This document shows positions 1 through 5,862 of a DNA stretch of 8,543 bases, one piece after another. This DNA comes from Deltaproteobacteria bacterium (GTDB lineage Bacteria; Bdellovibrionota; UBA1018): positions 1 through 8,543 of the forward strand of contig JACQAU010000021.1 of NCBI GenBank assembly GCA_016194835.1, written 5' to 3'. The notes under the pieces were generated by a model that ran no database searches, was not told where the DNA came from, and worked only from the letters and a program-made list of their open reading frames with translations. Both the position numbers and the translations under genes were made by a program. The stretch's first letter is position 1. Each line of letters opens with the position of its first letter.

Positions 1-2
1 AT

Positions 3-233
3 AACTTCAACACATATGACATAATTCACATACTTCATGCAATACCTTCCAATCCAATTTTAAAACGACATAACACAAAAATCGTCACAACCGCAAACGA
101 ATTCGTAGTACTGGAGGAATATAATCCATTCAAAAAAGCAGATCTAGAGCATGTACTGGCACAAAAACCAGATTTCCCTAAAAACTTACCAATAAATCAA
201 TCTCTACTCAAAAAAGACGAGCCATTGACATAG
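3..233 (+). CDS. C-terminal end of a gene entering from the left edge, possibly a glycosyltransferase fragment
   Basis: Reading frame 3 is open from the window edge to a TAG at 231-233 and encodes about 76 residues with no internal Met, so the start must lie outside the window. The segment YDIIHILHAIP, followed by KIVTTANEFVVLEEYNP, has the hydrophobic-strand-plus-His look of the N-terminal Rossmann domain of GT4-type glycosyltransferases, in which such strands precede the acceptor loop. If that reading is right, the protein stops well before the nucleotide-sugar binding domain and would be a truncated remnant. The tail (KADLEHVLAQKPDFPKN) is polar and I do not recognise it. The coding nature is supported by the open frame and plausible composition. 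The family assignment is a weak inference. Confidence 0.5.
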   Translation, partial: NFNTYDIIHILHAIPSNPILKRHNTKIVTTANEFVVLEEYNPFKKADLEHVLAQKPDFPKNLPINQSLLKKDEPLT

Positions 234-303
234 ACTTACTTGCTCTTTATTCGATCTAAAAACGTGTAGCTTTTCTCATTATTGGGTGTTATTATGTGTA
301 TGA

Positions 304-1430
304 ATGCGACGTAAATTACTTGTTTTTTTAGAAAATTGGAAAAAAGAGACATGGCGTAAGCCATTGATATTGCAGGGATCTAGACAAGTTGGTAAAACCT
401 ATCTCATAAAAGAATTTGGACAAACATCCTATAAAAATATGGCTTCTTTCAACTTTGAAACCACCCCAGGATTATCTGACATCTTTAAGGGAAACGCTCA
501 CACGTTTCCTTTCCTGTTGGAAAAGTTACCTTAAAATCTCTTTATCCGCTCTGTTTCTCAGAATATCTTATGGCTGCTGGCTTAAATCACTACCTTGAAT
601 GCCTTGAAGATTTTAAAAGTCTAGAAAATTTAGAGCCAGTATTTCATCAAAAACTTTTAGAAGAATTCAAAACTTATATGGCAATAGGTGGTATGCCGGA
701 AGCAGTCAAAACCTATTTGGACAAGAAAGAATTTTCTGCAACAAGAGAGGTTCAAAACCAAATTCTGCGTACTTATGAGTTAGATTTTTCAAAATATGCC
801 GGCTCAACAGAAGCTATGCGTATATCACAACTGTGGGTTTCAATTCCAACACAAATTGCAAAAGAAAATCAGCGATTTTTCTTTTCTGCCATTAAGAACT
901 CTGCTCGTTCACGAGAATATGAAAATTCTACACAGTGGCTCATTGATGCTGGACTTGTCATTCGTTCTACGTGTGTGAAATTACCAAATCTACCACTTTC
1001 AGCATATATTGAGTCCAATATTTTTAAATTATTTCTACTAGATGTGGGATTGCTAGGTGCACAATGCAAAATTAGTCCAAGCATTTTTGTTGGATTTCAG
1101 GAGTATTTTACACACTTCAAAGGATCCCTATTTGAAAATTATATAGCACAAGAATTAACCGCCCAAAGCCTGGGCCCTCTATATTATTGGAAAAGTAAAG
1201 CTAATGCAGAACTTGATTTTATACTTCAATTAGATAATCACATAATACCAGTAGAAGTAAAATCTGGAGCAAACAGAAAAAGCAAAAGTCTGAAATTTTA
1301 TAGAGAAAAATATAAGCCAACTCTTGCAATCAAAATTACTCCAAATCGTTATTCAAAAAAAGATGCTCTAGTAGAACTTCCTGTCTACGCAACAGAACTA
1401 ATCTCTAGATTAGATCAAACCAGCTTCTGA
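304..1430 (+). pseudogene. Broken AAA_14 / DUF4143 family ATPase, internal out-of-frame deletion
   Basis: The family consists of P-loop ATPases with a C-terminal DUF4143 domain resembling PD-(D/E)XK nucleases; their cellular role is poorly defined. From ATG 304, frame 1 gives the family N-terminus, MRRKLLVFLENWKK followed by Walker A GSRQVGKT (residues 25-32) and FNFETTPGLSDIFKG, then stops at 532-534. Frame 3 resumes the family at about 504 with VSFPVGKV, then LYPLCFSEYLMAAG, and runs to TGA 1430 through GGMPEAV and the nuclease-like ELDF ... PVEVKSG. What normally lies between IF.G and SFPVGR is absent: the Walker B strand LLFLDEIQ and the following LHVIAAGSLLEF segment. I infer roughly 60-65 codons lost, in a length not divisible by three, with the junction near 485-505. 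The ATG at 570 starts mid-domain and is unlikely to be a true start. The product cannot be a working ATPase. Confidence 0.88.
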
Positions 1431-1481
1431 GTTGTGGCATGTAAAGTCATATGAAAAACTATAAGGACCGCAGTCATCTTC

Positions 1482-1510
1482 TTGCTGATCTTCTAAAAAG
1501 ACTATATATT
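1482..1510 (+). promoter_or_regulatory. Candidate sigma70-type promoter for the HTH/STAS-like gene
   Basis: TTGCTG at 1482-1487 and TATATT at 1505-1510 are separated by 17 bp and lie 45 bp upstream of ATG 1555. The -10 hexamer forms the left half of a perfect 12-bp palindrome, TATATTAATATA (1505-1516), itself inside a larger imperfect dyad at 1502-1523. This placement would suit an autoregulatory operator. AT-rich sequence produces such matches by chance, so this is only a candidate. Confidence 0.3.
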
Positions 1511-1554
1511 AATATACATATAGATAAAGCCCTCCAAAGTGGGAGTATAAATTT

Positions 1555-1977
1555 ATGACCCTAAAAAAATCTCGCCCTAACTCAGATTGGATCACTATCG
1601 AAGAAAGCTGTACGCTTCTTAAATTATCTCGTCCAACTTTCGATAAAAGAAGAAAAGCATTTCACCTAAAGGAGTATCCATGGCAAGGCAGACTCTGGTT
1701 TTCACGCAAACAATTGGCTGATCGGATTTTGCTGCAGACGCCCAAGAGCATTTCTTCGCAAGTAAATCTGACAGAAGCATCTTGTTCAAGAGTCAGTCAG
1801 ATCAAGCGAAAAGGAAATGTGTATGATCTGCGAAGTCTTCACTCAATTGATCCATTTGGAATCATTTGCCTTCTCTGTACCATCATCTCTGAAAAGGATA
1901 AATTTTCTGTCATCATTGATGACTCGAATGTAGCGCGACTTTTAAGCTCGATTGGGTTTTTATTCTTCTTTAATTAA
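1555..1977 (+). CDS. Excisionase-like HTH protein fused to a STAS-like segment, probably C-terminally truncated
   Basis: The start ATG 1555 has GGGAG 10 bp upstream. Residues 11-58 (DWITIEESCTLLKLSRPTFDKRR ... WFSRKQLADRI) look like a winged-helix excisionase/MerR-type DNA-binding domain: a 'helix, TLLKLSRPTF recognition helix, then a W-F wing' layout. Residues 88-135 (NVYDLRSLHSIDPFGIICLL, then FSVIIDD and LLSSIGF) resemble the STAS-like domain preceding histidine-kinase-type ATPase domains in anti-sigma-like regulators, which usually reads DLr...IDPFG...YLerMGF. Here the protein ends FLFFFN immediately after that SIGF element, and the expected ATPase part is missing. The last 18 bases overlap the 3' end of the opposing gene, so the tail codons are antisense to that gene's last codons. 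I infer a truncated gene, possibly non-functional. The order and domain types are seen in the translation; the family match is from memory. Confidence 0.65.
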   Translation: MTLKKSRPNSDWITIEESCTLLKLSRPTFDKRRKAFHLKEYPWQGRLWFSRKQLADRILLQTPKSISSQVNLTEASCSRVSQIKRKGNVYDLRSLHSIDPFGIICLLCTIISEKDKFSVIIDDSNVARLLSSIGFLFFFN

Positions 1978-2316
1978 ATCCTCAAGTTCGTGTAACATAA
2001 ATTGCAATCTTTCATGAAGTTCAGTTAACTCTAATAAATTCTTTTTTAAACTCTCAAGTGGATTTGCAGTTTGAATATGAGGGATCTCAGGTGTGTTTAA
2101 AAACTGAATAGGATTGTGCCTAACAATCTGAAGATGTTCATGCTTGCCTTGATGTAAATCTTCTGCTTTTATCACACGTGGACTAGAAACCACAAATGCA
2201 TTGTTATCTTGATCTTGCGATCTACTCAACTTTGGTTCTCTTCCCGTTCTATATATTTGATAAAGGTTCGAATGTAGAAAAGTAAATTTTTGACTTTTAT
2301 CTCTGGTAGCAGACAT
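1960..2316 (-). CDS. Small protein of unknown function with a C-terminal coiled-coil-like helix
   Basis: I do not recognise this 118-residue protein. The start ATG at 2316 has a good Shine-Dalgarno, AGGAG, about 9 bases upstream on the minus strand, which supports real translation. The N-terminus (MSATRDKSQKFTFLHSNLYQIYR) is basic and aromatic. The middle is polar and proline-containing, with a short VIKAEDL motif. The last 35 residues (NPLESLKKNLLELTELHERL and onward to LEDLIKEE) have leucines at heptad-like spacing and would form an amphipathic helix or coiled coil. No signal peptide or membrane segment is visible. It is transcribed away from the HD-GYP gene, with a 250-bp divergent intergenic region between them, and its 3' end overlaps the truncated HTH/STAS-like ORF by 18 bp. 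It is probably a cytoplasmic scaffold or adaptor-like protein; that is a guess. Confidence 0.7.
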   Translation of the reverse strand: MSATRDKSQKFTFLHSNLYQIYRTGREPKLSRSQDQDNNAFVVSSPRVIKAEDLHQGKHEHLQIVRHNPIQFLNTPEIPHIQTANPLESLKKNLLELTELHERLQFMLHELEDLIKEE

Positions 2317-2395
2317 ACAACTTTTCTCCTCTCAATCACCACAGCTCAACATGGGCATAGACTTTATTAACGCCCGTTCCAACTTCAACTCATCG

Positions 2396-2432
2396 TGTCT
2401 TTGAGGTTAGAGTGGCTAGCTCCTCAAAGACA
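2396..2432. repeat. Perfect 11-bp inverted repeat (hairpin) in a divergent intergenic region
   Basis: TGTCTTTGAGG (2396-2406) and CCTCAAAGACA (2422-2432) are exact reverse complements separated by 15 bases. Four more pairs (TTAG with CTAG, one G-T) can extend the stem past a 2-base bulge, leaving a 5-base loop. No T-run follows on either strand, so it is not a simple intrinsic terminator. It lies between two divergent genes and could be an operator dyad or a structured leader of the leftward gene. Confidence 0.55.
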
Positions 2433-2462
2433 ATCACTTCTACTTTTATATAACTTATATTA

Positions 2463-2491
2463 TTGCCATTTCTATTAACCTGGGTCATACT
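2463..2491 (+). promoter_or_regulatory. Candidate promoter for the HD-GYP gene
   Basis: TTGCCA (2463-2468) and CATACT (2486-2491) match sigma70 -35 and -10 hexamers at 5/6 and 4/6 positions with a 17-bp spacer. They lie 75 bp upstream of the preferred start at 2567, just past the 11-bp inverted repeat. A second possibility is TTGAAT at 2519, but it lacks a good -10 partner. Evidence is by consensus only. Confidence 0.3.
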
Positions 2492-2566
2492 GTATAAGAA
2501 TTAGACAAGTGAATGACATTGAATACAAAATGTTTATTTTAAAGATACCCCAATACGGTGAGCTAT

Positions 2567-3577
2567 ATGGCACATAAAAAGATTTTTACTGAAGCCCTAG
2601 AAGATGTCTACTCAGACCGCCTGAAAAGAAAAGACGGGTTTGTAGAGGTTCCTACTTCGATTTTTATCGAAAAAGTTGATGTTTATGCACCAGACTTACC
2701 AAACATAGATTTTTATATTTTAAAGGAAAATAAATTTGAAATTTTAAAATCAGCACAAGAATCATATTCTCCACTAGTGTTAAGCATGCACGATTACATT
2801 TGGATTAAAGAAGAATATATTGAGCACGTAAGAAGCCATGTCGAAGGCATTATTTTAAAACCTAATACCGCGGAAAACGCACTACCATCCAACAAGAGAA
2901 TGGAAATTCTTAGAAGATCTGCAATAAAAGTAGTTGAAAACTTATTTGAAAAACTAAGTCCTGAAAAAATAAATAAAAGCATAAAAGTAGTAAAATCTTT
3001 TGTGTTTCTCATTATGAAGGATCCAAAGGCGTATTTACTACTTACTAGGTTATCTAGTCACGATCCATACACCTTACAGCATTCTGTTGGGACTGCTATA
3101 AATGCAATTATCTTAGGTAAAAAACTAAAAATAGAAAAGGAAACAGAGCTTAATGACCTTGGATTAGCTGGCTTACTGCACGACATAGGAAAAGTAAGAG
3201 TAAAAAAAGAGATAATCAATAAGTCTGGTCCTTTGACAGAAGAAGAATGGGAAGAGATAAAAAAACATTCACGCGATGGATACGAAATAGTAAAAGATAA
3301 CTCAAGAATTAATTTTAAGACAAAACGAGCTATTTTAGAACATCACGAAAGCAAAAATGGCACTGGATATCCACAAGGACTTAAGACTGATCAAATAGAT
3401 TTATATTCGAAAATTGTTTCAATTTGTGATATTTTTAATGCCATAACATCTGATAGGTCTTATGCAAAAGCAAAACCAATTTATGATGCTTTTGAGTTCA
3501 TGAAAAACAACCTAGAACATAAGATTGATATGGAAATTTTTAAAGAACTAGTGCTCATATACGGTGGGAAAATCTAA
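2567..3577 (+). CDS. HD-GYP domain protein, probable cyclic-di-GMP phosphodiesterase
   Basis: HD-GYP proteins hydrolyse the second messenger c-di-GMP using a metal centre. Numbered from ATG 2567, the catalytic domain occupies roughly residues 160-336. It has H-S at the first helix (DPYTLQHSVGTAINA), the HD pair at 205-206 in LLHDIGK, EHHE around 259-260, GTGYP at 265-269 and the signature DIFNAITSDRSY, so every hallmark motif is present and activity is expected. The N-terminal 130 or so residues are not a recognised receiver domain; they contain several beta-strand-like stretches and could be a regulatory domain. No signal peptide or membrane segment is seen, so it is cytosolic. The frame is also open from GTG 2558, but GGTGAG at 2557-2562 sits well as a ribosome binding site for ATG 2567. 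It converges on the phasin-like gene with 8 bp between stops and no visible terminator. Confidence 0.9.
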   Translation: MAHKKIFTEALEDVYSDRLKRKDGFVEVPTSIFIEKVDVYAPDLPNIDFYILKENKFEILKSAQESYSPLVLSMHDYIWIKEEYIEHVRSHVEGIILKPNTAENALPSNKRMEILRRSAIKVVENLFEKLSPEKINKSIKVVKSFVFLIMKDPKAYLLLTRLSSHDPYTLQHSVGTAINAIILGKKLKIEKETELNDLGLAGLLHDIGKVRVKKEIINKSGPLTEEEWEEIKKHSRDGYEIVKDNSRINFKTKRAILEHHESKNGTGYPQGLKTDQIDLYSKIVSICDIFNAITSDRSYAKAKPIYDAFEFMKNNLEHKIDMEIFKELVLIYGGKI

Positions 3578-3585
3578 GTTGTAAT

Positions 3586-3894
3586 TTATTTCTTAGGCGT
3601 GAATTTAAGTTTTACTTCAAAATCTAGCTCATGCTTTTCCAAAACCTCTGAAATAAGCTCCTTTAGATCTAGTTTTGGTGTAAGTTTCTCCATTATATCT
3701 GTAGAAAGTCTTTGAAAAAACTCATTTTTGGTCTTATTTGCTGACTCTAGTAGCCCCGAAAACAGCTCCTTTGGTAACTTAAACTCTGACATCAGAGAGC
3801 GTAAACTTTCTTCTGTCAAAAATGCAGCACCAATCCCAACTGTAATCACCTTCTTTACAAACTCACTTGCCTTAGATTGTAAATCCTCCGTCAT
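3586..3894 (-). CDS. Small phasin-like helical protein
   Basis: The 102-residue product is mostly amphipathic helix. The N-terminus is TEDLQSKASEFVKKVITVGIGAAFLTEE, the centre is LPKELFSGLLESANKTKNEFF and the end is charged (ELDFEVKLKFTPKK). This layout, a glycine/alanine-rich helix followed by a 'LLESANKTKNEFFQRL' helix, resembles small phasin or phasin-regulator-like proteins (PhaF/PhaI style), which coat storage granules or associate with lipid surfaces. Its ATG shares the sequence ATGA with the stop of the upstream SRPBCC gene (3891-3894), so the two are probably translationally coupled and work together. It is the last gene of the leftward operon. The phasin assignment is tentative; the coding status is well supported by context. 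Confidence 0.75.
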   Translation of the reverse strand: MTEDLQSKASEFVKKVITVGIGAAFLTEESLRSLMSEFKLPKELFSGLLESANKTKNEFFQRLSTDIMEKLTPKLDLKELISEVLEKHELDFEVKLKFTPKK

Positions 3895-4334
3895 GCTCGC
3901 CCCTTTTCTTGATCCTTTGCACGTTTTTCAAAGTTTTTCATCATTTCTGGCAAACTTCCTTTAATCAATCTATTTAATATAAAAGACGGCACCGGAACAT
4001 TAAATTCGACCTCTATCGAATAAACTGCTTCTGTTTTTTCAGGACCTATCTCCTTTAATTTCCAAGAACCGGTGTTTTTCTGAAAAAAATCCCCTTCTAC
4101 CAAACTCCATTGAATTTCTCCAGTTTCAAAATTTTCATCATGGTTTAAAACATAGGAAACATCTTTCATAATAGACACTAAATACTTTACACGGGCTTTT
4201 GTTTCATTCTCTCTTACAATATCAACAGACTTACATCCACTCACAAACTGCGGATAATCTTCATACTTAGTGATGGTCTGAAAAAGCGCACGTTTGCTCA
4301 CATCTAAAACTCTTTTAATTTCTGCTTTAGCCAT
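3891..4334 (-). CDS. SRPBCC / COQ10-RatA-like lipid-binding family protein
   Basis: The 147-residue sequence fits the polyketide cyclase/COQ10 START-like fold, which binds hydrophobic ligands in a central cavity; the family includes Coq10 and RatA. It opens with the typical first strand and helix (AEIKRVLDVSKRALFQTITKYEDYPQFVSGCKSVDIV), in which 'YEDYPQFVPGCK' is a family hallmark. Strands with KARVKYLVSI, GEIQWSLVEGDFF and AVYSIEVEFNVPVP follow, and a long C-terminal helix (MMKNFEKRAKDQEKG). No signal peptide is present, so it should be cytosolic. It starts 6 bp after the glpX stop, with an AGG-containing Shine-Dalgarno inside the glpX 3' end, and overlaps the phasin-like gene by ATGA. The ligand cannot be told; RatA activity (ribosome association) is only one possibility. 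Confidence 0.85.
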   Translation of the reverse strand: MAKAEIKRVLDVSKRALFQTITKYEDYPQFVSGCKSVDIVRENETKARVKYLVSIMKDVSYVLNHDENFETGEIQWSLVEGDFFQKNTGSWKLKEIGPEKTEAVYSIEVEFNVPVPSFILNRLIKGSLPEMMKNFEKRAKDQEKGRA

Positions 4335-4340
4335 AAATAC

Positions 4341-5300
4341 CTACCAGGAATAACGCGGTTTACGATCAAAATGATGCTCTGCTTGAATAAATCTCGTAGT
4401 CCCTGATTCAGACCTCATCACTACTGAATGCGTTTTAGCACCGCCACTAAAAAATCGCACTCCATCCAAAAATGTTCCCTGCGTCACACCAGTTGCACAA
4501 AACATAACATTGCCTTTAGCGAGTTCATCTATTTTATAAATTTTATCCAGATCCTTGAGTCCCATAGTTTTTGCTCGCACTTTTTCTTCTTCTTTATGAA
4601 ACACTAGACGCCCCTGAAAATCTCCACCTTTACACCGTAAAGCTGCTGCTGCGATCACACCTTCAGGTGCACCACCCACTCCCATAAGAACATCAACACC
4701 GCTATCCGCCTTGCAAGTGGCAATAGCAGCAGACACATCACCATCACCAATTAACCAAATTCTAGACCCTGCCTTTCGTAGTTCCGCAATTAAATCATGA
4801 TGCCTAGGCCGATCTAAAACTACTACTGTTAAATCCTGTACATTGCACTTCTTAGCTTGTGCAATGTTTTTTAAATTCTCAGTAGCGGATAATGTCAAAT
4901 CAATCGCTCCTCTAGCTTCAGCTCCCACTGCAATTTTTTGCATATAAACATCCGGGGCATGTAAAAAATGTCCTTCTTCGGCTATTGCTATCACCGAAAG
5001 CGCATTGGTTCCCCCACTAGCACAAATAGTAGTACCCTCTAATGGATCCAACGCTAAATCTAATTTATCTCCAGATCCTTTGCCTACTTTTTCGCCAATA
5101 TAAAGCATAGGAGCTTCATCTCTTTCGCCTTCACCAATCACTACTCTGCCTTCAAATTGTATAGAATTAAGTATTTTTCTCATAGCTTCGACAGCGGCTT
5201 GGTCTGCTTGTTTTTCCTCACCACGTCCCATCCAACGAGCACTAGCTAAAGCCGCCGCTTCGGTAACTCGAACAAACTCTAAAGCAAAATTTCTATCCAT
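4341..5300 (-). CDS. glpX: Fructose-1,6-bisphosphatase class II
   Basis: GlpX dephosphorylates fructose 1,6-bisphosphate to fructose 6-phosphate, the committing step of gluconeogenesis; some homologues also act on sedoheptulose 1,7-bisphosphate. The 319 residues match the usual length for the family. Visible motifs are GEGERDE (56-62) and DPLEGT (85-90) for metal binding, GDGD (185-188), GVGGAPEG (207-214), ATGVT (269-273) and the substrate-phosphate loop MRSESGTTR (295-303). No key residue is missing. The DPLEGTT segment has Thr where many homologues have Asn. The start ATG 5300 is preceded by GAGGAG six bases upstream on the minus strand. It sits in a compact operon, 18 bp after a 67-codon ORF and 6 bp before the SRPBCC gene, without other glycerol genes, so the role is probably sugar synthesis rather than glycerol use. 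Its leader contains inverted repeats described separately. Confidence 0.97.
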   Translation of the reverse strand: MDRNFALEFVRVTEAAALASARWMGRGEEKQADQAAVEAMRKILNSIQFEGRVVIGEGERDEAPMLYIGEKVGKGSGDKLDLALDPLEGTTICASGGTNALSVIAIAEEGHFLHAPDVYMQKIAVGAEARGAIDLTLSATENLKNIAQAKKCNVQDLTVVVLDRPRHHDLIAELRKAGSRIWLIGDGDVSAAIATCKADSGVDVLMGVGGAPEGVIAAAALRCKGGDFQGRLVFHKEEEKVRAKTMGLKDLDKIYKIDELAKGNVMFCATGVTQGTFLDGVRFFSGGAKTHSVVMRSESGTTRFIQAEHHFDRKPRYSW

Positions 5301-5306
5301 AAAAAA

Positions 5307-5376
5307 CTCCTCAAGCCTTTAAGGACTTGTAATAAGTCCTAAATGCTCCAGACATAAATTTTTTAGTCCTTGAGGA
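5307..5376 (-). promoter_or_regulatory. glpX leader with hairpin and a possible RBS-sequestering inverted repeat
   Basis: On the minus strand, AGGACTT (5340-5334) and AAGTCCT (5328-5322) form a perfect 7-bp hairpin with a 5-base loop, spanning the last codons of the 67-codon ORF. Separately, TCCTCAAG (5376-5369) is exactly complementary to CTTGAGGA (5315-5308), which is the glpX Shine-Dalgarno, and GACT (5368-5365) can pair with AGTC (5327-5324). The two structures compete for the AGTC bases. Translation of the upstream ORF would open the outer stem and expose the glpX site. The repeats are seen; the regulation is inferred. Confidence 0.4.
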
Positions 5377-5522
5377 AGGTTAGAACCCAATATAAGTTGT
5401 TTTGCAATCCTTAATTTATTGCAATCTTTGTTTACATCTACTCTTAAAAGCACAGTTTCTAACCAAATAACTCCACTTTCTTCATTTTTTTCATCTAACG
5501 GTGATATTGACCCTGTATTCAC
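5319..5522 (-). CDS. 67-codon ORF of unknown function between the PilZ gene and glpX
   Basis: I do not recognise this product. It reads from GTG 5522, inside the last 32 bp of the PilZ gene in another frame, to TAA 18 bp before glpX. It has no membrane segment or signal peptide; the C-terminal half (KLRIAKQLILGSNLPQGLKNLCLEHLGL) could form two short helices. The nearest GGAG overlaps the GTG itself, so that start is doubtful, and coupling to the PilZ stop or a later GTG (codon 24) is possible. It fills a gap that would otherwise be empty in a tightly packed operon, which favours a real gene or a leader ORF. Its final codons take part in the glpX leader structure. Confidence 0.45.
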   Translation of the reverse strand: MNTGSISPLDEKNEESGVIWLETVLLRVDVNKDCNKLRIAKQLILGSNLPQGLKNLCLEHLGLITSP

Positions 5523-5862
5523 TCCGTCTTCGATCTAAATCAATAAACTCACACCCAACACGTTCTTTAGATACATTGGTTACTCTCAATTGTACTGGTT
5601 CTTTTTGACTATTTATATTTAAGATACCAGATAGTTTTGCACCTAATGAAAAGTAAACCAAATCCTTACTATCAATCAAATGAAGTGCAAGACCGTTTAT
5701 AGAGAGATCCAGTATAGAATAAACTTTACCTGATTGGTTTAATTTAAATTGTTCATGCGTAAAATTAAGTCTAGGAAATTTTCTTTTTTCTTCTGAAAAT
5801 AAAAAAGTCACATTTTTATTTTCAGAAGCGTCGCTTAGGCTGTGGGACTTTTGGTTCCCCAT
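5491..5862 (-). CDS. PilZ domain protein, probable cyclic-di-GMP receptor
   Basis: PilZ domains bind c-di-GMP and change partner interactions. The 123-residue protein is essentially one PilZ domain with a short N-terminal tail. The binding motifs are intact: RKFPR (27-31) as RxxxR and DLSING (52-57) as D/NxSxxG. A beta-barrel pattern with GAKLSGILNI, VQLRVTNVSKERVGCEFIDL follows, and the C-terminus is basic. ATG 5862 lies inside the end of the START-like gene (41-bp overlap) but has a clear AGGAG nine bases upstream, which supports this start. There is no signal peptide, so it acts in the cytosol. With an HD-GYP gene 2 kb away in opposite orientation, signal breakdown and signal reception are encoded side by side; a direct partnership is an inference. 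Confidence 0.9.
   Translation of the reverse strand: MGNQKSHSLSDASENKNVTFLFSEEKRKFPRLNFTHEQFKLNQSGKVYSILDLSINGLALHLIDSKDLVYFSLGAKLSGILNINSQKEPVQLRVTNVSKERVGCEFIDLDRRRSEYRVNITVR

Noticed and set aside
1451..1558. A 35-codon ORF on the plus strand whose TGA overlaps the ATG of the HTH/STAS-like gene (ATGA).
   Set aside because: It lacks a Shine-Dalgarno, spans the predicted promoter and palindrome, and has no recognisable motif. The ATGA overlap alone is weak; I left it out of the features.
2558..2566. GTG 2558 as the start of the HD-GYP gene.
   Set aside because: The GTG lies inside the GGTGAG that fits as the ribosome binding site of ATG 2567.
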